A DNA stretch of 64,000 nt from JAUXEH01 sp965533275 (GTDB lineage: Bacteria; Acidobacteriota; Aminicenantia; Aminicenantales; Aminicenantaceae): the NCBI GenBank assembly GCA_965533275.1, contig CBESWG010000002.1, forward strand, positions 62,001-126,000, given 5' to 3'. A program made the position numbers and the translations under genes. Every line of letters begins with the position of its first letter. The stretch's first letter is position 1. This document shows positions 1 to 8,766 of the stretch, in pieces. The notes beneath the pieces were generated by a model that ran no database searches, was not told the DNA's origin, and saw only the letters and a list, made by a program, of their open reading frames with translations.

Positions 1-1655
1 GAACGTCGCCTGGTGAAGAGGATGGCTCGGGCTTCGTAGACGATGAAACCGGCAAGGAGGATGAGCAGGACGGACACGCCACCCAGCAGGAATTTTCCTC
101 TGTTGAAGAACCGGTATCCCTGATAAAACAGTGCCGCGAGTGTGGTGATAAGCATGAAGTAGGCAGGATACAGGGTGAACTTTGAGGGCCGATTCCTGCT
201 CACGAGATAGGACGTGATGATTATCAGAGCCAGTGCCGCAACGAGCTGATTCGCGGCCCCGAAGACCGGCCATATAGCCTTGTAGCCCTCGGTGGCTCCC
301 AACGCTGAGGCCAGGACCAGAATGGCCGCAGAGGCAAACCAGCGGTTGCGGAATATCCGCCCTTTTGTGCCCAGCATCTCGGTGAATATAAAACGACCCA
401 GGCGCGCCCCGGTGTCCAGCGTGGTCAGCACAAAGGCGTTCAGCATGACCATGCCAAAGAAGATCCCCAACATCACCGTGAGCCCAGGCAGAGAGGAGAC
501 CAGCCGTCCATAGCCCGTGGCAAACGCAGTGATGGGGCCGCCTCCTTCTGGGGTCATGAGGTGCTGGAAATTGAATTCGCCCAGTGCTCCCCCTGGGGCC
601 CAGATGAGCGCACCTGCGGCGATGAAGATGACCAGGCCGGCCAGTGCGGCCTCTGTGACCATGCCACCGAAGCCGATGAGGCGCCCGGATTTTTCATTGG
701 GGAGCTGTTTGGCCGTGGTCCCCCCGGCCACGACCGAGTGAAATCCGGAGATGGCGCCGCAGGCGATGATCACAAACAGCATGGGCCACAGAGGCCCTTC
801 CTGGCTTGTGAAGCCAACGAAGGCCGGTGCGGCGAGATCGGGTCGTGTGACCAGGAGGCCCAGGTATCCGGCTCCCAATCCCAGGAAGAGGATCCAGGTG
901 CTGATGTAATCACGCGGCTGCAGCAGGAACCAGACAGGGAGGGACGAGGCGATCAGGCTGTAGATGATCAACACGAAGAACCAGATCGTCTGGTTCGAAA
1001 GCCCCAGCACCGTATCCGGGAGCTGTATCGGGAGCAGGCTGCCGAGATAGATGAGAAAAAACAGCAGGACGAGCGAGCAGGCCGTGGCGGCCGGGACATT
1101 TACCCCTTTCCTGTACACCAACCAGCCGAAGACCATGGCGATCAGCACCAGGCCGAAGGTGGGGATCACGATCTCTGGCTGGGAGACCAATGTCTGCGCC
1201 GCCACCACCGCGAATACCGCGACAACCAGGGCCAGTGTCAGCCATAGGAATACTGAGAAGACAACCTTGGTCCGGCTCCCCAGCGTGCGCTCGGATATGC
1301 TGGCCAGAGACATGCCCTTGTTCTGGACCGAGACCATGAGAGACGTATAGTCGTGGACGGCCCCGATAAACACACTGCCCAGGGCCACCCAGAGCAGGGC
1401 ACCCAACCAGCCGAAATAGAGGACGCCCAGGAGGGGGCCCAGGATCGGGCCGGCTCCGGCGATCGAGGAAAAGTGATGTCCAAACAGGAGGTGTTTCTTG
1501 GACGGCGAGTAATCGATTCCGTCTTCCAGTTCATGGGCCGGCGTGATCCGGCTGTCATCGGCCTGGATCACTCTCTTTTCCAGGAAGCGCCCGTAGACCT
1601 TGTAGCCCAGGACCAGCCAGACGATCAGGACGACCGCTAAGATCAGCGCATTCAT
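1..1655 (-). CDS. cstA: CstA-family carbon starvation / peptide transporter (3' end cut by window)
   Basis: Polytopic inner-membrane transporter of the CstA/BtsT family; characterised members import peptides or pyruvate. The gene runs leftward and its 3' end lies outside the window, with 551 codons visible from the ATG at 1655. Residues 1-17 form a hydrophobic helix, followed by YKVYGRFL. The family hallmark GHHFSSIAGAGP is at residues 59-70, and GAVHDYTSLM follows. The last visible residues are an arginine-rich tail after a hydrophobic helix, so the protein is probably a short (about 550-600 residue) member rather than the 700-residue E. coli type. The start lies 4 nt after the stop of the OPT transporter gene, behind a weak AAAGAG site, so the two are co-transcribed. 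A joint role in peptide uptake is inferred. Confidence 0.88.
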   Translation of the reverse strand, partial: MNALILAVVLIVWLVLGYKVYGRFLEKRVIQADDSRITPAHELEDGIDYSPSKKHLLFGHHFSSIAGAGPILGPLLGVLYFGWLGALLWVALGSVFIGAVHDYTSLMVSVQNKGMSLASISERTLGSRTKVVFSVFLWLTLALVVAVFAVVAAQTLVSQPEIVIPTFGLVLIAMVFGWLVYRKGVNVPAATACSLVLLFFLIYLGSLLPIQLPDTVLGLSNQTIWFFVLIIYSLIASSLPVWFLLQPRDYISTWILFLGLGAGYLGLLVTRPDLAAPAFVGFTSQEGPLWPMLFVIIACGAISGFHSVVAGGTTAKQLPNEKSGRLIGFGGMVTEAALAGLVIFIAAGALIWAPGGALGEFNFQHLMTPEGGGPITAFATGYGRLVSSLPGLTVMLGIFFGMVMLNAFVLTTLDTGARLGRFIFTEMLGTKGRIFRNRWFASAAILVLASALGATEGYKAIWPVFGAANQLVAALALIIITSYLVSRNRPSKFTLYPAYFMLITTLAALFYQGYRFFNRGKFLLGGVSVLLILLAGFIVYEARAILFTRRR

Positions 1656-1659
1656 GGGA

Positions 1660-3567
1660 TCACTCTTTGCGCGTTCTCATGTAAAGGAAGGCTGCCAAGC
1701 CCAGGAACACGGCCAGGGCGACGAACTGCCCCATCTCTCCGGGATAGTGGATGCCCAGGCCCTGCGGCCTGCTCTTGGTGATAAAGGCATAGGCGGCCAC
1801 TCCGACCATGGTGATGCCCTCTCCGGCGATGAAACCCGATCCCAGCAGCACGCCCTTTTCGGATTTCGTTTTCTTCTCTTCGTCGGTCGTGGCCTTGCGC
1901 TCGATGAGCTGGCGGAGGAATCCGCCGACAAAGATGGGGGTCATGGTGGAGAGCGGGAGATAGATCCCCACAGCCAGGGGGAGCGAGGGTATGCGCAGTA
2001 GCTCGGCCACGATGGCGAACGAACCGCCCGCCAGGACCAGGCCCCAGGGCAGGTCCCCTCCCAAAACTCCCTCGATCACGGTCTTCATGAGCGTGGCCTG
2101 GGGGGCAGAGAGAGCCTCTGACCCGAATTCAAAGGCTTGGCCTAGAAGCCAGACCGCCCCGGCGATAGCAAATGCCGATGTGATAACACCGATGATCTCG
2201 GAAGTCTGCTGTCGGCTTGGGGTGGCGCCGATGATGTACCCGGCCTTGAGGTCCTGTGAGATGTCTCCGGCTATGGACGAGCCCACGCACACCACGGTCC
2301 CGACGGTCAATGCCGCGGCCATGCCGAGCTGGTCGGTCCATCCCATGAGAACGAAGATCAGGCTGGTGCCCAACAGGGCCACGATGGTCATGCCTGACGT
2401 GGGATTGGAGGAAACGCCCACCATCCCCACGATCCGCGAGGAAACCGTGGCGAAACAAAACGTGAAGAATACGATGCAGACCGCTGCGATGGCCCGGGTC
2501 AGGATCGAAGCCTGGATGCCGATCAAGTTCGGTGTGAAGATGATCACCAGAGCCACGATCAGGGCACCGATGCCGAGGATCGTGATGGGCAGGTCGGAAT
2601 CGGTCCGCTTTTTTTGGGCAGCTGCTTCGGGATCCCGGCTCGATCTGAAGTCCCGGAGACCCATTTTGAGGGAGTTGTACATGGTGGGAATCGATTTGAT
2701 CACCGTGATGATCCCGGCCACGGCTACAGCCCCTGCGCCTATGTAGCGGATGTAGTTGTGCCAGATCTCCTGAGGTGTCATCTGGGAGATCGTGAGTTCC
2801 GTCTGAGGGAAAAGCGGGGTCGTGAGATTCTCTCCGAACCAGGCGATGAGTGGGATGATGCCCAACCAGGACAGGAGGCCTCCGGCGACCATGATGCCTG
2901 CGATACGAGGTCCCAGGATGAAGCCAACTCCCAGCAGGGCCGGTGTAGGCTCTCCTCCTAGCTCGGCTTTCCTCAGGATGGGGATCTTGAGCGCGATCTT
3001 CTCGGGCCAGAGGTGGAGGAAGTTCTGCAGTACCTTATAGACGGATGCGATCCCCAGGCCCAGAAAAATATTCCAGGCTTTGGACCCGCCTTCCTCTGCG
3101 GAGATCAACACCTGAGCGGCGGCCGTGCCTTCGGGATAGGGGAGGACGCCGTGCTCCTTGACGATCAGCGCCCGCCGCAGCGGGATCATGAACAGGACTC
3201 CCAGGATGCCGCCCAGCATGGCCAGCAGGCCGATCTTGAAGATGCTGGGGCTGAATCCCCAGAGGAACAGCGCCGGGATGGTGAAGATGATGCCCGAGGC
3301 CAGAGACGAACTGGCGGAGCCTGTGGTCTGGGCGATGTTGCACTCCAAGATGCTGCTCTTCCCGAGCAGGGGGGTCAGGACTCGGAGGACGGCCACCGAG
3401 ATCACGGCCAGGGGAATCGCCGTGGATATGGTCAGCCCCACCCTGAGGCCCAGGTAGGCATTGGCAGACCCGAAGACAACTCCGAAGATGGCACCCAGGA
3501 TGACCGCTTTGATGCTGACATCCTTGATGTCGGTTAGATCCGGAACATAGCTTTTGAACTCCTCCAT
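1660..3567 (-). CDS. OPT family oligopeptide transporter
   Basis: Integral membrane transporter of the OPT (oligopeptide transporter / yellow-stripe-like) family, 635 residues, the usual size for bacterial members. Many hydrophobic helices are visible from about residue 20. Family signatures include SANAYLGLRVGLTIS near the N terminus, PYPEGTAAAQVL around residue 140 and NPTSGMTIVALLG in the second half; the protein ends in a charged MRTRKE tail. Eukaryotic homologues carry oligopeptides or metal chelates; the bacterial substrate is not known. The ATG at 3567 follows AGGGAGAAAGAGAG, a good ribosome site. It is the first gene of a two-gene operon with cstA. The 247 bp upstream separates it from a divergent glycan operon and contains a 9-bp inverted repeat. 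Confidence 0.92.
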   Translation of the reverse strand: MEEFKSYVPDLTDIKDVSIKAVILGAIFGVVFGSANAYLGLRVGLTISTAIPLAVISVAVLRVLTPLLGKSSILECNIAQTTGSASSSLASGIIFTIPALFLWGFSPSIFKIGLLAMLGGILGVLFMIPLRRALIVKEHGVLPYPEGTAAAQVLISAEEGGSKAWNIFLGLGIASVYKVLQNFLHLWPEKIALKIPILRKAELGGEPTPALLGVGFILGPRIAGIMVAGGLLSWLGIIPLIAWFGENLTTPLFPQTELTISQMTPQEIWHNYIRYIGAGAVAVAGIITVIKSIPTMYNSLKMGLRDFRSSRDPEAAAQKKRTDSDLPITILGIGALIVALVIIFTPNLIGIQASILTRAIAAVCIVFFTFCFATVSSRIVGMVGVSSNPTSGMTIVALLGTSLIFVLMGWTDQLGMAAALTVGTVVCVGSSIAGDISQDLKAGYIIGATPSRQQTSEIIGVITSAFAIAGAVWLLGQAFEFGSEALSAPQATLMKTVIEGVLGGDLPWGLVLAGGSFAIVAELLRIPSLPLAVGIYLPLSTMTPIFVGGFLRQLIERKATTDEEKKTKSEKGVLLGSGFIAGEGITMVGVAAYAFITKSRPQGLGIHYPGEMGQFVALAVFLGLAAFLYMRTRKE

Positions 3568-3637
3568 GGCTCTCTCTTTCTCCCTGAATCTGGCTTGAAA
3601 TCACGAGCAGTCTATCACAATCCCGCAACGACCGTCT

Positions 3638-3698
3638 ACACCGGGATTTGTTGCGCTTTCCCGAAGATTTTTTCCCTTTCTTCCTTCTTTCCCGGTGT
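3638..3698. repeat. 9-bp perfect inverted repeat in the OPT/glycan-operon divergent region
   Basis: ACACCGGGA at 3638-3646 is matched by its exact reverse complement at 3690-3698, with 43 bp between the arms. It lies between the OPT transporter start (3567) and the promoter of the glycosyltransferase operon (3741-3770). It could be a looping operator or a chance match; no regulator gene is adjacent. Confidence 0.35.
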
Positions 3699-3740
3699 GA
3701 ATGATAGGGTGGGATAATGGCGGGGGAGGGTTGGCTGGCC

Positions 3741-3770
3741 TTGACAGTGTAGGAGAGGGGCCGATATAAT
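3741..3770 (+). promoter_or_regulatory. sigma70-type promoter of the glycosyltransferase operon
   Basis: TTGACA at 3741-3746 and TATAAT at 3765-3770 are both perfect consensus hexamers, with an 18-bp spacer. Transcription should begin near 3777, giving a leader of about 38 nt that contains AGGAA ahead of the ATG at 3815. Confidence 0.78.
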
Positions 3771-3814
3771 TCCTGAAACCGAGAAGGAAAGATCCGAACG
3801 CCCAGGAACATGCA

Positions 3815-4159
3815 ATGGATAGAGAGGATATCCTCAAAAGAATCGAGGAGATGCAGGAAGAACTTGCCGGCGACAGGTATGCCTTGATGAAGGCCAAGAT
3901 CATGGAGCGGCGGTTTCACCGGCATCGGTCTGCCCGCAATCCGCTGAGCCGCTTGTTCATCGAGAGGTTCCGCAACAAGTTGATGAACGAAGTTGAACTG
4001 ATCCTGGGTCCGGTCCTGGACGATCAGAGAGAGATCAACCTCCGGTTCCTGGACGAGATCGAACGACTCAAGCAGGCCTGCCTGTCCGGATTGCCCGGCA
4101 GCGCCGGACAGGATGATGAAAAAACGAATACGCCATCTTCTGGAAGCGACCAGACATAG
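3815..4159 (+). CDS. Small coiled-coil protein of the glycosyltransferase operon
   Basis: A 114-residue soluble protein with no signal peptide or membrane segment, function not recognised. Residues 1-30 are heptad-like and rich in Glu, Lys and Leu. A basic stretch (MERRFHRHRSARNP) and an amphipathic region follow, with DDQREINLRFLDEIERLK near residues 70-87; the tail is polar and looks disordered. The D-Q-x-x-x-N pattern resembles the QQNxFN-type linker helix found next to glycosyltransferase and methyltransferase domains in polysaccharide clusters (recollection, not a search). A second protein of similar design is encoded at 6430. It is the first gene of the operon; the ATG follows AGGAACATGCA. 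A scaffold or regulatory role for the downstream glycosyltransferases is a guess. Confidence 0.7.
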   Translation: MDREDILKRIEEMQEELAGDRYALMKAKIMERRFHRHRSARNPLSRLFIERFRNKLMNEVELILGPVLDDQREINLRFLDEIERLKQACLSGLPGSAGQDDEKTNTPSSGSDQT

Positions 4160-5243
4160 GCTGGCGAACATGGGACCACGTTCACCTGTAAAGACGATCG
4201 CCGTGTGTGCTGCCCAGGTGCCGTTCTTCCGGGGAGGAGCCGAGGCCCATGTGCAGGGGCTGGTCGACAACCTGCGCGCCGCGGAGTACGAGGTCGACCT
4301 TATCAACATCCCCTATAAATGGTACCCCCACGACCAGCTCCTCAGGAGCATAGAGGTCTGGGACCTTCTGGATCTGACCGAATCCAACGGGAAACCCATC
4401 GACCTGGTAATTGCTACTAAATTTCCGTCCTATTTTGTGCGTCACCCCAACAAGGTGTTGTGGTTGATCCATCAATACCGCCAGGCCTATGACCTCTTCG
4501 GATCCGAGTTTTCGGAATTCGATCCCGCGGACGGCAGAAGCATGGCTTTTCGAGACAAACTCATTGCTATGGACACCGAGGCCCTCAGAACCTACCCCAG
4601 GATCTACACCAATGCAGGTAACACGGCCTCTCGGCTGAAAACCTATAACGGCATCGAAGCACAGCCCCTCTACCATCCGCCCCGCCTGGCAGGCCGCTAT
4701 ACCTCTGGTCCTTACGGAGACTATGTCCTTTCGGTCGGACGCCTGGATAGGCTCAAGCGACTGGATGTGCTTCTGAGAGCTCTGCCCCTATGTGCTGACG
4801 ATGTGCGCTGTAAGATCGCCGGTACGGGGCCAGAAGAAGAGAGTCTTAAGGCTCTGGCAAGGGACCTCAAGTTGGGGGATCGCTGCGAATTCCTGGGATA
4901 CGTCCCGGATGACCGGCTCCTCGAAGCCTATGCCGATTGTGGTGCTGTATATTTCGCCCCCAGAGACGAGGACTACGGGTATATCACGCTCGAGGCATTC
5001 CTCTCCCGCAAACCCGTCATCACCGCGGCTGACTCAGGTGGCCCACTGGAGTTCGTCAAGGATGGATTAAACGGGCTCATCCTTACCTCTCTGGAGCCAG
5101 AGCTCCTGGCAGCCGCCCTGGAAGGCCTGCTCAGGGATCCGGACCGTTGTGCGGTGTTGGGAGAAGCGGGATATGAAGCGGTGAGAGACATCGGGTGGGA
5201 TCACGTCATCCGGACTCTTTTGGATCTTGAAGGCCCGAAATGA
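4113..5243 (+). CDS. GT4-type glycosyltransferase
   Basis: GT-B fold glycosyltransferase of family 4, 376 residues, probably transferring a nucleotide-activated sugar in surface glycan synthesis. The acceptor half begins with TIAVCAAQVPFFRGGAEAHV. The donor half begins at YVLSVGRLDRLKRLDVLL and contains RDEDYGYITLEAF, the EX7E motif, followed by PVITAADSGGPLEFV. Donor and acceptor sugars cannot be told from sequence. The start is uncertain. ATG 4113 (after GGACAGG) overlaps the preceding gene by 47 nt; ATG 4170 lies 10 nt after that gene's stop and would begin closer to the Rossmann strand. The stop overlaps the next start by 4 nt (ATGA), indicating translational coupling. Confidence 0.88.
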   Translation: MMKKRIRHLLEATRHRLANMGPRSPVKTIAVCAAQVPFFRGGAEAHVQGLVDNLRAAEYEVDLINIPYKWYPHDQLLRSIEVWDLLDLTESNGKPIDLVIATKFPSYFVRHPNKVLWLIHQYRQAYDLFGSEFSEFDPADGRSMAFRDKLIAMDTEALRTYPRIYTNAGNTASRLKTYNGIEAQPLYHPPRLAGRYTSGPYGDYVLSVGRLDRLKRLDVLLRALPLCADDVRCKIAGTGPEEESLKALARDLKLGDRCEFLGYVPDDRLLEAYADCGAVYFAPRDEDYGYITLEAFLSRKPVITAADSGGPLEFVKDGLNGLILTSLEPELLAAALEGLLRDPDRCAVLGEAGYEAVRDIGWDHVIRTLLDLEGPK

Positions 5244-6424
5244 TGAAGGTCGCGCTGTTCAGTCCGCTCAATCCCGTCAAATCAGGGATCTCGGACTATA
5301 CCGAGGAACTCCTGCCCGAGATGGCCCGGAATCTCGACTTGGACCTCTATGTCGACAAGAGATATCAGCCTTCAGCGCCTGGGATAAAGGAGCGTTTCCA
5401 GGTCCATCCCTTTGAGCCAGAGAGCTTCCCATCCGGAGACTACGATGCCATCGTCTATCACATGGGGAACTATTATGACGCCCATGGATACATCTATGAA
5501 AGCCTGAAGCGGTTTCCTGGGATCGTGGTCCTCCATGACTATGTGATGCAGAGCTTCTATGCGGAGCAGTATGAGGAGGAGGGGGATTTTTCCCGCTACC
5601 GAAGCCTGCTCGAGCGGTACTACGGTGACCAGGGCAGGGAGATCGCAGAGAGGATCCAGGCACGAAGCCCGGTGCCCATCTGGGAATCCCCGGAAGCGGT
5701 CCGGTTTCCGCTGAACGAGGAGATACTGGCTCAGGCCCTGGGAGTGATCGTCCATTCCCGCTTCATCCATGATCGGATCCGGCCGATGACGGAGTCGCCC
5801 ATCGCTGTGATCCCGCATCACGGTCATGTGCTCAAACAGTTCGAGACGGCCGCGATCCGCCGGGATCTTGGGATACCGGAGGGAGACATCCTGATCTGTT
5901 CCGCTGGATATGTGAGCAAGAACAAACGTTTCGATCTCGTCCTGGAAGCTCTGTCCGACCTGGAAGGCATCCCCTTTCATTTTGTGATCGCGGGAGAGGA
6001 TCGGGGACGGCTGCTCACCCCGCCTCCGTCCGGGATCCGGTTCGACTTTCAGATCACGGGACATCTCCCGCTGGACAAGATGGAGGCGATCATCGCCGCC
6101 TCCGACATCTGTATCAACCTGCGCTATCCCACCATGGGGGAGAGTTCCGGTGTGCAGATCCGCATGATGGGATATGGAAAACCCGTGCTTGTCACCAACC
6201 TCGGATCCTATGCCGAGTTCCCCGATTATACGGTCCTCAAGGTCGATGTGGACCTGGACGAGACAGAGGTGATCAAACGTTTCATGCATGCCCTCGCCGC
6301 CGATAAGGACTTCCGCAAGTCTGTGGGGAGCGAAGCCGGGGCCTTTGTGGAGCGAGAATGCAGCATTCCCCGATGCGCGGAGCTGTACACGCGCTTCATC
6401 AAGGAGTGCGTGGGAGGGGACTAG
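5240..6424 (+). CDS. GT4-type glycosyltransferase
   Basis: Second GT-B family 4 glycosyltransferase of the cluster, 394 residues. It opens with VALFSPLNPVKSGISDYTEE, a typical N-terminal strand and glycine-containing loop. The donor-binding half has SAGYVSKNKRFDLVLEAL, and then NLRYPTMGESSGVQIRMM, in which GESSG aligns with the glutamate-containing donor motif. No membrane segment is seen, so it is a cytoplasmic or peripheral enzyme. Its start codon shares ATGA with the stop of the preceding glycosyltransferase. The next gene begins 5 nt after its stop. Its sugar specificity is unknown. Confidence 0.88.
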   Translation: MMKVALFSPLNPVKSGISDYTEELLPEMARNLDLDLYVDKRYQPSAPGIKERFQVHPFEPESFPSGDYDAIVYHMGNYYDAHGYIYESLKRFPGIVVLHDYVMQSFYAEQYEEEGDFSRYRSLLERYYGDQGREIAERIQARSPVPIWESPEAVRFPLNEEILAQALGVIVHSRFIHDRIRPMTESPIAVIPHHGHVLKQFETAAIRRDLGIPEGDILICSAGYVSKNKRFDLVLEALSDLEGIPFHFVIAGEDRGRLLTPPPSGIRFDFQITGHLPLDKMEAIIAASDICINLRYPTMGESSGVQIRMMGYGKPVLVTNLGSYAEFPDYTVLKVDVDLDETEVIKRFMHALAADKDFRKSVGSEAGAFVERECSIPRCAELYTRFIKECVGGD

Positions 6425-6429
6425 AGATC

Positions 6430-6966
6430 ATGCCAGAACGATCAGATCTGAAGCAGGAGATCGCCCGGCTCAAAGCCCTGCTCTCCGAAGAGAGGGCAGC
6501 GATCACGGACGTGACGGAGCTGATGCCGCACGGCGCCGAGCGTGAGGCAGGCATATGGGAATATGACTTCGATGACCTGGAAGCCGAGATGTGGCGCCGA
6601 TTCAGCCAGCTGGAGGAACAGCAGGACTGCATCTCCGAAGAGGAGACCTTTCCTTCCAGGCGTATCCCGGCCGCCATCCTCCGGAGGCTAAAAAAGCTCT
6701 ACCGAAGCCTCTCCGGCCCCCTGGCTCGGGGGATCATCGACAAACGTAAGCAGTTCAACCTGGATCAGCAGAACCTGCTCAATAAGGAATCTGTTCCGTT
6801 CTATCTTGCATCGATCCTGACTATGCAGAAGGTCAAGGACCGCCTGAATGTTCTGGAAGAATCCATCCATAGGATCGAGGGGGAATTGGATGAAAGGTAC
6901 ACCGAGAACCGGGGGATGGAAAAAGCAGGATCGGGGGGGGACCCTGAGGGGGCAAGCGATGACTGA
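6430..6966 (+). CDS. Coiled-coil protein of the glycosyltransferase operon
   Basis: A 178-residue soluble protein of unknown function. Start ATG 6430 was chosen because GGGAGGGGA lies about 8-10 nt upstream; an in-frame ATG at 6358 lies inside the preceding glycosyltransferase and lacks such a site. Residues 1-30 form a coiled coil (LKQEIARLKALLSEERA). The middle contains a segment, SGPLARGIIDKRKQFNLDQQ, with NLLNKESVPFY after it, and then a second coiled coil (VKDRLNVLEESIHRIEGEL). The layout (basic P-L-x-R segment, then Asp-Gln and Asn, then helix) parallels the small protein at 3815, suggesting a pair of related scaffold proteins. A G8 tract sits at 6933-6940 near the 3' end. The stop overlaps the next gene by 8 nt. 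Confidence 0.72.
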   Translation: MPERSDLKQEIARLKALLSEERAAITDVTELMPHGAEREAGIWEYDFDDLEAEMWRRFSQLEEQQDCISEEETFPSRRIPAAILRRLKKLYRSLSGPLARGIIDKRKQFNLDQQNLLNKESVPFYLASILTMQKVKDRLNVLEESIHRIEGELDERYTENRGMEKAGSGGDPEGASDD

Positions 6967-8344
6967 TCTGCCCGGTAGTTTCCGTTCCTTCCTGGAATCT
7001 GAACCGCCTCCTTCTGAAGGAGACATGGCTCGCCGTCTCTTTAAGGATTTGAGCCATGGGGATAGCCGAGAGGAAGGTAATTTACTGCAGGATGCCGTCG
7101 AATTGATCAAACAGGGAGGGGGGGGGCTCCAGACGGCGGCCAATGTTCTGTCCCGGCTCGAGGTCGCGCTGGGCTTTCGCAAACCCACGCTGGGGCTGTA
7201 TGACAATGCCCTGCATTTCATAGGCGGAGCTCAGAAATATGGATGCACCCTGGCCCAGGCCCTCCAGGATGAATTCGACATCACACTGATCGCCAATTCC
7301 GAGATCACCACCGAGCAGCTGGGCTCCTGGTATGGGCTGGACCTGTCCCGATGTCGGATCAAGGTGATCGGGATGCCCTATTTCGAACGGAGTGAAGAGG
7401 AGCGGGGAGTTTTCGATGCCGGCCTGGTGGACTTGAAGGGGGACAATCCCTTTCATGCCATCAGTATGGAGAGCGGGCTGTATGACGTGTTCGTCAACAA
7501 CTGCATGCTGGAGATGATCTATCCGCTGGCATCTGTCTCAGAGATGGTCGTGCATTTTCCCGAACGTGAGATCTCGCGTTTCTTCCAAGTGGGCCGCTAT
7601 ACCCACATCATCCATAACAGCCTGTACACCGCGGAGTGGATCCGCAAGCGCTGGCAGATCGATCCTCACGTCCATGTCTATCCCCCTGTGGATATGACGG
7701 CTCCACTGCAGGATTGCCTGGCCCGAAAACAGGATATCATCCTGTCCGTGGCGCGCTTTGAGCCGGGAGGCAACAAACAGCAGAGGGAGATGATCCGAGC
7801 GTATCTACAGCTGCGGAGGCTCTATCCGCACGAGACCTCAGGCTGGAGGCTGATCCTGGCTGGGGGCAGTACTGAGGTCAATCCCTACCTGGAAAGGCTC
7901 CAAAACTGGCTGACCGATGCCGCTGTTCCGGAGATAGAGCTTCGGGTCAACCTCGGATTGGAGGAGCTCAGGGAGCTGTACGGGAAGGCCCGCATCTTCT
8001 GGCATTTCAGCGGGCTGGGACAGCGCGATCCGGCGCGGATCGAGCACTTCGGCATGACCACCGTCGAGGCCATGCAGAATGCGTGTGTACCAGTGGTGTT
8101 CCGGGGTGGGGGGCAGACGGAGATCGTTGAGGACGGCATCTCCGGCACCCTGTTCGATACGACCCGGGAGCTGCTGGATCACACCCGCGGCCTGATGAAG
8201 GATCCACCAAAGGCTGAGGAACTCGCCAAGTCCGCGCATGCCCGGGGACAGACATTTACACGGGAGGTATTCACCGAAAAGATCCGGGGACATTTCCTCG
8301 GGATCCTCCGGGAATACAGTTTCGAAGAGATAACCGGGGACTAA
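6959..8344 (+). CDS. GT4-type glycosyltransferase (ALG11-like layout)
   Basis: Third GT-B glycosyltransferase, 461 residues from ATG 6959, which overlaps the preceding stop by 8 nt. About 80 polar, probably helical residues precede the catalytic N-terminal domain, which begins near LGLYDNALHFIGGAQKYGCT. The donor half starts at ILSVARFEPGGNKQQREMI and holds RIEHFGMTTVEAMQNACVPV, the EX7E region, then GGGQTEIVEDGISGTLF. The long middle insertion and the GNKQQ segment recall eukaryotic ALG11-type mannosyltransferases, but this is a family resemblance only. A G9 tract at 7118-7126 (coding QGGGGL) is a possible slippage site. Its 3' end overlaps the convergent ACT-domain gene by 4 nt, so the operon ends here. 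Confidence 0.86.
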   Translation: MTDLPGSFRSFLESEPPPSEGDMARRLFKDLSHGDSREEGNLLQDAVELIKQGGGGLQTAANVLSRLEVALGFRKPTLGLYDNALHFIGGAQKYGCTLAQALQDEFDITLIANSEITTEQLGSWYGLDLSRCRIKVIGMPYFERSEEERGVFDAGLVDLKGDNPFHAISMESGLYDVFVNNCMLEMIYPLASVSEMVVHFPEREISRFFQVGRYTHIIHNSLYTAEWIRKRWQIDPHVHVYPPVDMTAPLQDCLARKQDIILSVARFEPGGNKQQREMIRAYLQLRRLYPHETSGWRLILAGGSTEVNPYLERLQNWLTDAAVPEIELRVNLGLEELRELYGKARIFWHFSGLGQRDPARIEHFGMTTVEAMQNACVPVVFRGGGQTEIVEDGISGTLFDTTRELLDHTRGLMKDPPKAEELAKSAHARGQTFTREVFTEKIRGHFLGILREYSFEEITGD

Positions 8345-8736
8345 CCCAGGGTATCCAGAGCCTTGGTGTTGTCGTTGGTCTGGATGACCATCAGTACCCT
8401 GCCGGTCCCGGCAGAGGAGCAGTAGCAGTACTTCACCTCGATCACCGCATTCCCCAGGAGGGCGCCGATCTCGGCGCCTGCGCCTATACGATCTCCGATG
8501 AGTATCGTGACGACTTCGTTGGTGTCAACAGTATATCCTAACGCCTTGAGGGATTTTTCCGCTTTCTGGTTATTGGAGGTCACGAGGTAAAAGATTCCCC
8601 TGTCTTCCTCTGCAGAGGCATTGACCGCCCTGAGGTTGACTCCTGCGTTGGCCAGCGTGCCCATGACACGTCCCAGGATTCCGGGCTCGTTCGGTGTGAT
8701 CACATGCAGTTCGGTTTCTTTCCTGACTTCGTGCAC
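8341..8736 (-). CDS. Tandem ACT-domain protein
   Basis: 131-residue cytoplasmic protein of two ACT ligand-binding domains. The first begins ELHVITPNEPGILGRVMGTL, a classic ACT strand-loop-helix with the NxPG ligand loop. The second runs from about residue 70 (VVTILIGDRIGAGAEIGALL) and carries KYCYCSSAGTGRVLMVI. No catalytic domain is attached. Proteins of this type are thought to sense amino acids or other small ligands; the ligand here is unknown. The start is GTG at 8736 after AGGAG with 8-nt spacing. The stop codon overlaps that of the convergent glycosyltransferase. An extended -10 promoter lies upstream at 8767-8775. Confidence 0.85.
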   Translation of the reverse strand: MHEVRKETELHVITPNEPGILGRVMGTLANAGVNLRAVNASAEEDRGIFYLVTSNNQKAEKSLKALGYTVDTNEVVTILIGDRIGAGAEIGALLGNAVIEVKYCYCSSAGTGRVLMVIQTNDNTKALDTLG

Positions 8737-8766
8737 TTTCGCAACTCCTCTTGGCTGTAAGGCTGA

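Noticed and set aside
3035..4309. 424-residue open frame on the minus strand
   Set aside because: It spans the OPT gene out of frame, the divergent promoter and the antisense of two plus-strand genes; no family motif is present.
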